Assembly: GCA_943704495.1 (NCBI GenBank)
Contig: CALSCR010002671.1
Location: 1 to 34,203 of the forward strand
DNA: 34,203 nucleotides
Direction of reading: 5' to 3'
DNA from: Pigoraptor chileana
Lineage: Eukaryota > Opisthokonta > Filasterea
Positions 11,001-22,000 of the stretch are shown here, piece after piece (positions within the stretch are counted from its first letter, which is position 1; each line of letters starts with the position of its first letter). The translations under genes and the position numbers were made by a program. Under the pieces are notes generated by a model. The model searched no databases. It saw only the letters and a program-made list of their open reading frames with translations, and had not been told where the DNA came from.

Positions 11001-13849
11001 CCGATGGGGTAGAGGGAGGGAGAGGACGGATAGGCGCCAAGAGGCACGGGAAGCTGAAACACAAAGACATCGCCCTGGTTGTCAATGACGCCGGCCTCGA
11101 GCACGGGCGACCGACCTGAGTGGGCGATTGCCTCGCGAGCGCGCACAAGAGAAAGGCTGCCCGCACGCCCATAGTACACCGCCCCCGACGACGCAAACAG
11201 CGAAAACGCCTCCAACCCGGTGGACGAGAGAAAGTCGATCGCAATGTCTGCCTCGGGGAGTCGCAACAGCGAGCGGAAGTTGCTGCCGCCGTCTGTCGAG
11301 AGCCAGAGGGTTGACCCGAAGGCATACATGTTGTATCCGTTGGCATGGATACGGAGGCCCTCAAACACAAGTGTTGGAGGGAAGGTGAACGTCACCGTCG
11401 GTGTGCCCACATCAGGCACCACGGCGACGGACGCGTGGGTCCCGTCCATGCGCGTAATGAGCATGACATTGTTTTTGAGGTCGTTGTCGCGGCTGATTTC
11501 GACCACGCGGAGCTTTACGCTGGCATCCAGACCTAGGGATGCCGCGGAGACGGCTAGTTGTGTCCACGCCGTAAAGGGTGGGCTGGATTTGGCCACCAGC
11601 GAGATGATGCCGTTCGTGGCGGGGCTTGCTGGTGTGTATACCACGTAGGCAACATACTTCTCCGGGAAACCTGGCTCGCAGCGAAGTGGGCCGAACAGCT
11701 TCGTCGTGGTTGCATTTGTGGACGTTCCATCGGCGAACACAGCGCGTAACGCACTGGGCATACTGGCCGTCACAGCGACGAGAGACGATGTGCCGGACTT
11801 GAGCAGCGCAGACCCCACAAACACCCCACGATTTGACACCACTATCAGCGCGTCCACGCACGTGACTACTGCGCTCGCAATGAGGTCGAATGTGCCAGAC
11901 AGGGGGCGAAATGAGGCATCGCAGGTTCCGCTTCCAAGAGCCTTGCACATGGTGTTCGACAAGTCAACAACGCGCGTGCTGGATCCGAAAATGTTGTTTG
12001 ATAGGACAAGGTAGGGACTTTTTCCAAAGACAGCCGCGGCTGCAGAATACGTGCACGGGTCTGTCGAGAAATACAGACCAGTTGGAGTGAAGTTACCGGC
12101 AGCAATGGACAGCCCCTGGGGTGTCTGCAGGTGCGCAGCAATTGTTCATAGGCGAACATGAGTGTCAACAGTCGGAAAGCAATGGCGAATCCCAAAACTC
12201 ACAACGACAGCTGATTCAGGAAAGCGGTAAAAGATCCTGGCACACGTGGGAGACGGATGAAAACCAGAGAGCGAACAGAGAGAGAGAGAACGTGTACATT
12301 GATGGCGTCGCCATCACTGGCATCCCCACACGCCACAACAAAAGCGCTGCCACTGGCATTCACACACGCCATAACACCAGCAGGCCCCCCCACCGGCGAA
12401 CCCGTCGAGACGATCGTGCCCAGCACGCCCTTGAATGTGAGGGGCATCCACTGGAACACCGAGTCCGCCACAGAGCACGACATGACGACCATTCCGTGGC
12501 CACTGACGGTGAGCGTGAACAGCTCCGCACTGTCCGCAAGAAGAGAGAGATCGACCATCGCCTTCCACGATTGCGTTGCGGCGTCCTGAAGAGGGCAATG
12601 GAAGCATCATGATTGACGTGACCGGGACCATCAGCAGCCGCACTGACCACCAGCCACTCTCACACCCGTTCGACACATGCACACCACGCAATTGCTCACG
12701 CAGCTCAGAAAACGCAGCACGAGATCCACAAAGGAAAGACATGCGGGGGCTAGGCTATTCACTAGGGGCTGCTCACTAGGGGCTGCTCTCTAGGGGCTAC
12801 TCACTAGGGCTACTCACTAGGGGCTGCTCACCAGAGGATAGCTGAAATTGAAGCTGATGGACTTGGTTGAATTGGAGAATGTCGCCACCGGATACTCGCC
12901 CAAGTCGGCAAACTCGCGCGTCAGACGCTGTCGGGTGGACGCCGGGGATCCCGCATGGATGGTGACCTGCGCAGCCGACAACAAAACCGACAACATCAGC
13001 ACACAACACACCATCGATCACATCAAGTGTGGGCGGGCAACACAAACACAATACGCCATAACCAATTCAAGCCCGTCAGATACATGAACAGGGGCGGAGA
13101 TGCAGGGGCGCGGTGAGGTGGCACTGCATTAACGGCAACACTAAAACTGACACACAAACACACGCCTGCGCATAGAGGTTGAAGGTGCCGTCTTCAGCGT
13201 CGTCCCGTACAATTCCACCTGCTTCCTCCCCGGCAACTGAGTAGTAATAGCAACCTGCAAATTCAGTACAAAGTCGCCGTTAGCACGTGAAATGCGATCT
13301 CTGGAGGCGGCGTTCACGATTCTCCATTCTCCCACACTTACTGGGGCGGTCAACTATCGCAACTTTAGTCGACGCCGACGGTGCGGGTCGACCCTCGACA
13401 GTCACGCCGTCGCTGGAATTGCGGTTGTTAACAGTCACGACAATTACCCGCACGCCCGGCGTGGCATACACCACTGTTTGCACGGGCACTGCCGTCCACA
13501 CAGGCGCCAATCCCTCCCCAAAGTCGAATGCGAACGACAAATTTGCATTGGGGGACGAATCGTACGATCCTGAAGCATCCACGGTAACCACTGTGGCATT
13601 CCAAGTAAGGAGTGCAAGCCGGTTCACCAAAGAGCCAGTCTGTGAGTCAATGAGCTTGGACAAGACAGCGCGGATTGAAACGCAAAACACCGCACTGCTC
13701 GCATGCCATCACCTCATACCTTCAAGAACCGAGAGCGGGTTTCGAGCGCCGTATACGACCACGACAGGCACAGGGTATGCATGCACCACGGCTGTTCCCA
13801 CCACCGCCACCACAGCCATCAGCGCAAGAAGCACACCACACTTCCGCAT
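8024..13849 (-). CDS. CATSPERB: CatSper channel auxiliary subunit, beta-like (single-pass ectodomain protein, ~1,380 aa)
   Basis: Minus-strand exons: 13849–13720, ~13569–13342, 13254–~13160, 12966–12832, 12585–12298, 12124–9197, 9039–8899, 8361–8284, 8155–8024. The start is the ATG giving a signal peptide (MRKCGVLLALMAVVAVVG). A PKD-like domain follows (DASGSYDSS, FAFDFGEG). The large exon 12124–9197 codes a beta-rich ectodomain with an Asp-box, WLSTDGGSNF, matching WVSMDGGNTF of CatSper-beta. It then has the family C-terminal block: LPANYRPPS, SRETGTYNMC, DCGCTDD, DCQDRI. Later exons give VMTEVNGRLDW, WQLFHFSISVI and IYVTDPPL, then one membrane helix (about FISVSITGALFAGLIFAA) and a short cytosolic tail. 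In sperm, beta sits in the extracellular canopy of the CatSper Ca2+ channel on the flagellum. CatSper-gamma is a paralogue with similar blocks and is the main alternative. The joins of exons 1/2 and 3/4 are unresolved: the phase-matched acceptor at 13570 cuts into the first PKD strand, and exon 3 may end at 13166 with a GC donor. Confidence 0.82.
8400..8757. repeat. GA-rich minisatellite in a CatSper-gene intron
   Basis: Imperfect tandem units of roughly 45–50 bases, each containing GAGAGTGCGTGTGTGAGAGA followed by GAGGCAAAGAGAGA or TTAGGCAGAGAGAGA, about six or seven copies. It lies in the intron 8362–8898. On the coding strand it is a very long CT/CA tract leading to the acceptor of the 78-base exon 8361–8284. 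No exon was found in this intron. Confidence 0.8.
12755..12829. repeat. ~15-base minisatellite beside a 5' splice site
   Basis: About five copies of a CACTAGGGGCTGCT unit with small changes (CTCTAGGGGCTACT, CACTAGGGCTACT), ending a few bases from the donor of CatSper exon 12966–12832. The repeat is entirely intronic. Confidence 0.85.
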
Positions 13850-14286
13850 GATTGCGAGGCGCGCAGGTGCAGACCCACCATGCAAAGTTTGCACAAACAC
13901 ACGCGCACAGTCTCTGTTCTTCTTGTCTGTGCGTGGTTCACTGTGATCTGGTTTTAATTCTTATCTCTGCATCAATCCGATTACTAGTCGTTGAATTCCT
14001 AACTGAGCACTTGAGCAGTGCCGTTGCCAACGAGATGTAGCGAGCTCTCGTAACGTCTCCCAACCGTCGCCAAATTTCATTGCCTCAGAGCAGCTGTCAC
14101 GTGATGGGCGCCGAGTGACTGCAGTGTCAGACTGTTGCCAATTACGGTTCAGATTCTTTTCACTGCTCATGATCAGCGGACACATGAAGAAGTGGCAGTG
14201 ACACCTGCGACCTACACCCATTACATTCTCAAAAAATTCGCTTGCAACCTTCCTGTAAGCTGTCCACGCACGCCAATATTCTTGCG
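13850..14286. promoter_or_regulatory. Divergent promoter region between CatSper subunit (−) and CstF-77 (+)
   Basis: 437 bases separate the two start codons, so both promoters must lie here. It holds a CACGTG E-box (14098–14103), GACTGCAGTGTCAG (14117–14130) and CTCATGATCAGCG (14166–14178). No TATA box is evident. The same words occur in other intergenic parts of the window. Confidence 0.55.
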
Positions 14287-17200
14287 ATGGCCTCTGTTGA
14301 TGGCAGTGTGGGCGGCGTGGCTGCAATCGCAGGCAGTGCTGCACTCTCTGCTCCGACCGCTACTCTGCAGTCCGCATCCACTGCGCGACTGGAAGCCGCA
14401 GGTGCGACCAGTGCGCCAGACCCTGTGATAGACTCGACGTCACATGGGACCGGCACGGTCGCAGCGCTGAAAGATGCGCTGTCGGTGTGCGTGAACAAAA
14501 GCGAGCGAATGCACAAAGCAGAGTCCCGAATCGAGCAGGATCCATATGATGGCGACGCTTGGAATGCGCTTCTGGCGGAGGCTCGTATCAGTGGCGACGC
14601 TGAGGTCCAGCGCGCGTGCTTTGAGCGGCTGCTCAGGCGGTTCCCGACGTCTGCCAAGCACTGGCGAGCTTACGCAGAGTACGAGGTGCGCATGGGGGCA
14701 TACGACCGCGTCGAAAAGGTGTTTGAGCGGTGTTTGCTTTCGTGCCTGAATGTGGATCTGTGGAAGTCGTATCTCGCCTACGTGCGCGACACAAAGAGCG
14801 GTCTGCCCAATTTTCGGGACGTCATGACTAAGGCGTATATTTTTGCTGTTGAACACGTGAGTGGTATGGAACGTGTGCGATGTGTGTGATGTGTGGTGCA
14901 ATGGCGTTGTTTTCGGTGTGTATGTGTCACGATCTGTGTGAATTTGGTGCGTTTGTGCATTTGTGCGTGTATTCTTGTGTGTGTTGTGCGCGTGCACGTG
15001 TGTGCATGTGCGTGTTCTTGTCTGTGTTGTGCGTGCATGTGCGTGTGTGTGCATGTGGGCGCTTGTGTAGCGTTTCTTCATGCGTGTGTATGTACGTGCG
15101 GGTGGTGTGTTGTACAGCCTCTTGCGTATGTGCTTGTGTTTGTGGTGTATAGTGTTTGTGTGCTGCAGTGCATATTTTTGTTTGTGTGTGTATGTGTGTA
15201 TGTGTGCATGTGTGCATGTGTGTGTACATGTGAATGTATGTGCCTGTGTGAGTGTTTGTGCTTGTGTACATGTTTGTGCTTGTAGTGTTTGTGCATGTGC
15301 GTGTATCAGTGTGTATGAGTGAGTGTACGAGTGTGTACGAGTGTGTATGGCGTGCGTGCGTGGTATTATACATAGCTTTTGTGTTTGTGGTGTAAAGTGT
15401 TTTTGTATGTTTATGTGTGCGCAGTGTATAATTTGGGTGTGTATGTGTGTGTGCGCGCAAGTGGGTGGTGGATGGGTGGGCCGGTGCGGTGATGTTTTTC
15501 TTTTTTCTTCCCTGTCTCCGCCTGGCACGTGCTGACATGAGTTGCTAATCCTGTCTCTTTATGGGCCGTTCATAACGTGCACATTGTGCATATACTCAGA
15601 TCGGGCTGGATATTGGCTCGCAGCAAATCTGGCATGACTACATCGAGTTTCTCAAAAGCGGCGAGGCCACTGGGCCTTATGAGGAGGGACTGAAGATGGA
15701 TGCGGTGCGCAAGGCATTCCAAGGCGCCGTCGTGAATCCGATTTCTGGCATTGAGCAGCTGTGGAAGGCATACGACCAGTATGAAAACAACCTCAACAAG
15801 CTCACGGCGCGTAAGATCTTGCACGACCGCAGCGCCGCGTACATGACTGCGCGTTCCGTGTGCAAGGAGCGCAAGACCCTACTGGACGCAATTCAGCCGC
15901 CGGTGCTGCCGATGCCGCCCACAGGCACACAGCGAGAGGCGGCGCAGGTGCAGGCATGGCGCAAGTACATCAACTACGAGCGGTCGAATCCGCTGCGACT
16001 GGACGACACAAACGCTGTCGTGGACCGGGTGCTCTTTGCGTACAACCAGTGCATACTCTCGCTTTTTCACTACCCGGCGATATGGTGCGTTGCTTGTATG
16101 TGTCTACACATCTCCTTCTTCTCCTGCCGCGCCTCGCGTGGAAGTAACTAACCCAATCAGTAATGATTTTACTCACTATCAGGCATGAAGCTGCGCAATA
16201 TCTGAGCGAATGTGGCAAGAAAGATCAGGCGTCCGCAATGTACGTCACATGGCTCTTTTGATCGGGGCACGTGTCATGTGGCCGATGATGCTTGTTTATG
16301 CATCGGTGGAAACTATTTCGTAGGTGTTCGCATGTGTGCACTGCGTCTCTTTGCAACACCAGTATCTTCACTCTACGGCCCTGCTATTTCGAATCTACAT
16401 CACGTCGTGAAGAATCGCAAAGGACTGACCACCTTCTCTGATGACGCTAGAGTTCTAATGACGAGCCCGTACCACTTTCCACGCAGGTACGAGCGCGGCC
16501 TGCAGGCGGTCCCCGAGAGCCTTCTGTTGCACTTCTCTTTTGCCGAGTTTGAAGAAAGCCGCCTTAACAACGACCGCGCGCGCAAGCTCTATGAGGACCT
16601 TCTCGCGTCGCCGCGGCTGTCTGACCCAACCCTTGTATACGTCCAATTTATGCGTTTCCTGCGCCGGTCAGACGGCATCAAACCCGCCCGTGCTCTCTTT
16701 ACGAGAGCTCGTAAGGATACGCGGGCTCAGTGGCACGTATACGCAGCATCGGCCCTCATGGAGTTCTACATGTCAAAGGATGCGTCGGTAGGCCTCGGAT
16801 ATGTCGCAAGTTTAGGATGTGCGATGTTGTGTGATAATTTTCCGCATGCACACTGCCAGATTGTTGTACCTAGTATGGACTCTGCGTATGGGTGCGCATT
16901 TGTTCACTTGGCGGACGTTTTGTGGACGAAGGAAAGCATCTGGATTTTATAGTGGAACACGCACGGATTCGCCACCGAACACTGATGAGTCCTCCTCATA
17001 ATATCCATCGCGCAGATCGCTTTCAAAATTTTCGATCTCGGACTCAAGCAGCACGCCTCTTCGGAGGAGTACATTCGTGCATATCTCGACCACATGACGC
17101 ATCTTAACGAGGAGAATAATACGCGCGTTCTCTTTGAAAGGGTGCTGACCTCCCTTCCGCCTGAGAAGGCTGCGGAGGTATGGAGTCAGTTTTTGAGGTT

Positions 17201-18272
17201 TGAGGTCGAGAATGGAACTCTCACAAATGTGGCAAGTGTAGAGAAACGATGCGTGGCGGCGCTCTCGAAAGCTGTGGGAGACAGCATTGCACTCAAGGCG
17301 CTCGTCGACCGGTGGGTGGGATGTCTTCGCTTTCAGGCACCAGTGTTGACATTGCATGCAGTTGGATGGGCTGACTTTGAACAAAATGACGCATCATGAT
17401 GCACGTTATGGTCGACAATTTTGTATGTCTAACTTTTGCTGATGTGTGTGACTTTCCGCGCACGAGAGCAGGTACTGCTTTATGGGACTCCAACCTTGCA
17501 GCGCGGAAGAGCTGCGAGCATTTGGAGTGGAGCTCAGTACGGACCGTGCAGTGTACGGCGAGGCTGAGGGTTTCGTGCATGCTCAGCACAAAGAGTCTTT
17601 GCCCATTGGCCATGGTACGTGTTCCTGTCCATGTATGATTAGCGGTTATGAAAAGGGTTTGCAGTTAAATTATTACCAGGCAGTTTACGTGCACTAATCT
17701 CCCCTCTAACTTTCGATCGGGTGATACAAATTCGACCACCAGATATCGCAAAGTCCGACTTTGTACTGCCGGATGTATCCCTCATGGTTCCATTCCGCCC
17801 GGAAGTTATGACGCCGTCTGGTATTGTGGGCGACCAGGGCATTCCTGAGGCAGTTGCTGCACTCTTGCGTGTGCTTCCCGCGCCGCAGTCGTTTACTGGA
17901 CCGTTTCTCAACCCAGATGAACTCCTTCACATTCTCGCCAAAACAAATCTCCCACCGCCACCGCCGGGTGTTGCAGCACCTGCACAACACTCGCATCAGC
18001 CCACTACCGACGTAGGCATGCGCCTGCCACACATGCCGCCTATGCGGTCTGAAGAAGGCGGCGGCTTTTCCCCGCGACTGCGTGAGCGAGACCCTCGTGA
18101 CAGCCATTCCGGGCAGCCGGCACCTCCAGGGCATGCAGGGCAGCAGGGGCGGCCGCGGCGTAAGCGAGGAGCAAGTGAAAGTGACGAGGAGGGTGGCCAA
18201 AAGGATGCGCCATACCGTCCGCCCGCACATGACTTGTTCCGAAACCGTCAGCAGCGCCGGCTCAACCAATAG
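14287..18272 (+). CDS. CSTF3: Cleavage stimulation factor subunit 3 (CstF-77 / Rna14 / su(f)), complete, seven exons, ~793 aa
   Basis: Exons 14287–14856, 15600–16084, 16183–16239, 16487–16787, 17016–17311, 17472–17614, 17743–18272. All phases match and the total is 794 codons with the stop (human protein 717 aa). An Ala/Ser/Thr-rich N-terminus of ~70 residues precedes the HAT (half-TPR) array, which starts IEQDPYDGDAWNALL. Near-exact family blocks include IGLDIGSQQIWHDYIEFL, NPISGIEQLWKAYDQYE, DPTLVYVQFMRFLRR, HLNEENNTRVLFERVLTS and LPPEKAAEVW. After the HAT-C part come MVPFRP, FTGPFLNPDELLHIL and a basic/acidic tail ending PPAHDLFRNRQQRRL, matching human PPVHDIYRARQQKRIR. The protein is the dimeric nuclear scaffold of CstF: it binds CstF-64, CstF-50 and CPSF, and helps select the GU-rich element at pre-mRNA cleavage sites. 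The start is the first ATG of an open frame 13 codons upstream of nothing recognisable, so an alternative in-frame start cannot be excluded. Confidence 0.95.
14857..15599 (+). repeat. CstF-77 intron 1, ~650 bases of TG-rich sequence
   Basis: From the GTGAGTGG donor almost to 15500 the plus strand is a TG-rich array (TGTGTGCATGTGCG, GTGTGTATGTGTG and variants), strongly G+T-biased over A+C. It has no conserved coding segment. The reverse strand gives a long His/Thr-rich ORF that is a by-product of the repeat. I see no AATAAA in it. Confidence 0.8.
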
Positions 18273-19042
18273 TAATTGACACTAATGGACAGGACACATA
18301 AACAGAATGACTTGACATGTGCGACTTGCAGCAGGGTTAAAGGCCTAAGCTGCTATCTCATTATATGACTTAGGCACGTTTAGTTAACCGTCATTCGGCT
18401 ATAATAGCCAATACACAATGCTTGGTGGGGTCAGGGCTTATTGGCAGTTACGGTTGAACTTTGCAACGTTGTGACACATGTGTCTTGAGGAGTTTGTGAC
18501 ATGAAAACAATGAGTCTTGCGTCGAAATGTGACGGATCGCTCCAATCCCGCCGACTGAGTGTAGCATTCGATCAGGTTGTCGCCCGTCACCGATTCGTCT
18601 TGATCAGTACTCCCTATTTAGCCGAGATCTCGCGTAATGTGGTGTTCCTATTTTCCTATTCCGGTGTCAGGGGTGTCAATTTCATTAGGAAGGGTCCATT
18701 TGTGTCAAGTTTATAACCGAAACAACTGAGGGGGCGCAACACGAAAAAGGCATGTACTCCTCGTGTACTGAAATGCTGCGTGTCTGATGGACGCATCCTT
18801 TTCATGGCCATTCGAAATTTGATGAATACTACGCGTACGTGCGCGCATCCATGCCACTCGAATTCGAATTTGCAAAATATTGATGCCGCCATTCATCCAC
18901 TTCAGTTTGGTTGTCGTTTGATTGCAATTACTCAGAAGTATTCGAGCTGACTTCAGGCGCAGACCTGTGCTTGGTTTACGAGCCGTGTCGCTTGTTTGCA
19001 ACTCTACAGATAATATAAATAACGCCTTCTCAGTTAGGCCTC
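18273..19042. other. Intergenic gap between CstF-77 and the receptor kinase
   Basis: 770 bases without a supported gene. It includes a short inverted repeat, GCCTAAG (18343–18349) and CTTAGGC (18369–18375), that may lie in the CstF-77 3' region, and a TATA-like word just before the next start codon. No AATAAA was found close to the CstF-77 stop. Confidence 0.5.
19014..19021 (+). promoter_or_regulatory. TATA-like element upstream of the receptor kinase
   Basis: TATAAATA lies 22 bases before the ATG at 19043, followed by CTCAGTTAGG, which could be an initiator. If it is a true TATA box, the 5' leader would be extremely short or absent. It may equally be chance in an A/T-rich patch. Confidence 0.3.
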
Positions 19043-22000
19043 ATGGCGAGGGCGCGTTACTTGTGCGAAAGTACGGACGCATTCGACGCTCCGCGTAAGG
19101 GGAATGGAATCAAGATCCTTGTGCTCGCCGCCATTATTTACATCCTCAGTTGTGATTGTGTTGTGAATGTGTGTGCGTCTGAACGTCAGGATGACGAGCG
19201 AATTATGCAGTTTCGTGAAGCAGCGCTTACGTCACCAGACGCTGATGGCAGCCAACTGGACTCATCCAGACTGAACGGCGCAAGTGAGCTTCCCCCCAGC
19301 CCAGCGCCATCCTCCATTCCCTCGCCTATCCCCACCGACGCCGTCGCCGACTCTGTCGTTCCTGCGCGATCAAATGATATGCCGCTGTCATTCGACGACA
19401 TTCTCTCTGGAATACACTTGCGTATTGTGACCCACACCAATATGACCCCATCGACGCCACTCGTACTCGACGTTGCACTCTCGGGAAGCTACTTTGCCAC
19501 AGAGTCCGCACCCTCCCTCTCTTTTGGAGCCGGCGTTACACTACGCCTGAGAGCGGCTGATGCGCTGTCCCCCCTCACTGGCAATGGGCGGGTGACCGTA
19601 TCTTGCACACCGGGTGCACATGTGTCGCATGACGCCGCCGATGACCAGCTTCTGCCGCGTCCCCCACCACTCTTCCATGTGGCCAGTGAAGGCATGCTCG
19701 TCCTGGAGGGCATCGCTTTTGACAACTGCGACATCACAATGGCCCGCGCTGACGAGGGCGCGACGGTGGAAGTGTCCGCATGCTCGTTTTCCTCCGATAA
19801 ATGCGCCAACGCAGCTCCAACGCTCTTCATATCTGGTAACTGCAGTGTCGCTGACTCCATTTTCAGCTGCGCTAACTGGGACGATGACGCTGCGGCGACG
19901 GCACTTGCCCTTGCTGCGATGCAGCTCGATGGCATGCAATCGTCGGCGATCTCGTCGTTGGCCGATTATCGCATCGCCATGCCGGTGGTGCATGCAGAGG
20001 GACGTGCGGTGGTCAACATCAGCGACTGCGCGGTGTTTCGCCGCGGACTTGTGCGTGCGTCTGGCGTGTCACGGTCGCATGTTGGGGGCACGTCGGCATC
20101 CGACTGCGGTGGCATGTGCATTGTGGCGTCAGATGGCGCGGTCGTGGGCGTAGTCGAGTCGGTGCTGGATGGGCGGACACTGGTCGACGCACGTGGGAAT
20201 GCACGTGTGGAGCTGAATGACTGCCACGTGCTCTCTGGAGCCGCAAATGCGTCGACCGGGAGTGCCTTTTCCGCATTCGATTGCGTCTCTCTCGGGGTGT
20301 CACAGAGTGCACATCTATCGCTGCTCGGGGGGCTATTTTCCCTTCGTGACCAATGCGACGGAATTATGCTGGCCGGCAATACAACAGCGCTTGTCTCAGG
20401 CGTTTCTATCACTGCCTTTAATGTCTCCTTTGCATGGGACATCAGTGAGAGTGCGAGCCTTACAATGGTTGGCACGTCTGTGGATGCTGCGGATCCATCG
20501 GTTGGAGCTGTGGGCCGTCACTCTGGAGACTCTCGTGCAACGCTTTCCGCTGTGCACATATCCGCTGTATGTGCCCTGTCGGCGTCGAATGCGGCGGTGA
20601 TAGCGGGGGAGTTTGTAACAGTGTATGCCACTGTTAATGCCGTGGGGAGCGAGGCCAATGCGAATGCGGTTATCTTCGCAGACGATTCACTGGGGACATT
20701 CTCCGATGTCGCACTGGGGGCGACGGACGATGCTGTCTCGGGGTATTCGCTTGCTATGAGGCACATTTTCCGCGTCGGTGGTCAGGCGAACGTAACAATA
20801 ACACGCGGCTCGTGTGACAATTGTCCGGGTCTCATTTATGGAGACGGCCGCGCTCACATCACTCTGCAGGATGTCATCGTCACTGGCCAAACTGTGTTTC
20901 CGGACGACGTGGCTCTCATATGGATGGTAAAAGTTTCTATCGATATTCTCAAGGGTGCTGTGTTCGTCCTGGCGGAAAATGCCACCCTGGATGCAGTCGG
21001 CTGCTCAGTGAGTAATTTACCGACCGCATATTTTGGCGGTGTGGGATATCTGTCGGGTCAGTCGCTTGCGGTCGTCACAGACATGTCTGTCGATGTATCT
21101 GGAGGCAGTGGCTGCCACGGATCCGTCTTCTTCGTTACGGACGACGCGCTTGTTGATATACGCTGCAGCACAATTCTGCGAGTGTATTCCCTTCTGACTT
21201 ACTCCGAAGTTTCAAGTATTGAGGCGGCCGGAGCGTTTGCTCTTGATGGGAACGGCGCAATTTTTGCGGAATACGTCAACATTACGTTTTCGCGGTCTGT
21301 TCTCGGTGGCGTTATCCATGCCATGGGGAAATCGACCGCATTCGTGCGTCATTTATATGTGGAGAATACAATTGCCATGGGGCACGGGGGAGTGTTTTCG
21401 TTCGTTAATGAATCTCGCGGTATGCTTGAGGACATTACCGTGGAATCCTCGTATGCGTCCATTGAAGGAGGATTCTTGCATGCAGACGACTCTGCAACTG
21501 TGACCGTGGCGGACGCTGTGCTTGGAAACATGGAGGCGTATCGCGGCTCGCTCGTTTCGGCGCGCGGGTCTGCTGTTGTCAGCGTGACGAGAGCATCCGT
21601 TTCAAACGCCCTCTGCAAACTTTACGGCTTCGTTGGTGTTCTAGGACCAAACAACAGAGATCCGCGGCTCAGCCGACCACGGCCAGGCCAGGTTTACGCT
21701 GACGTCAGCAGACTGGGAGGTTGTCTTGCTGCTGCATCCGGGGCTGCCGCCAAACTTTCCCTGTCCGATGTCTCCGCTGACATTGTTGAAACTGACTTTG
21801 CGGCGGCGGCGATTGCTTCCAACGGAAGGGCATCTGTCAGTGCAGTGCGAGTGCGTGTTGCGAGTGCTCATGCCGTGGGGCGTGCTGGATTCGCATGGGC
21901 AATGGATGACTCAGTGCTGGAAATCACAAGCCTGTCGTTTCAGCGTAGCGCTTCGGACGCCGAGGGTGGATGTTTCGTTGCTTCCGAAGTCGCTTTGTTG

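Noticed and set aside
12755-12829. Possible CRISPR-like array
   Set aside because: The units are contiguous with no spacers and lie in a eukaryotic intron, so this is a minisatellite.
14440-15528. 362-codon minus-strand ORF rich in His and Thr
   Set aside because: It is the reverse reading of the TG-rich CstF-77 intron 1 and exon 1. Composition is driven by the repeat, there is no family likeness, and it overlaps a well-supported gene.
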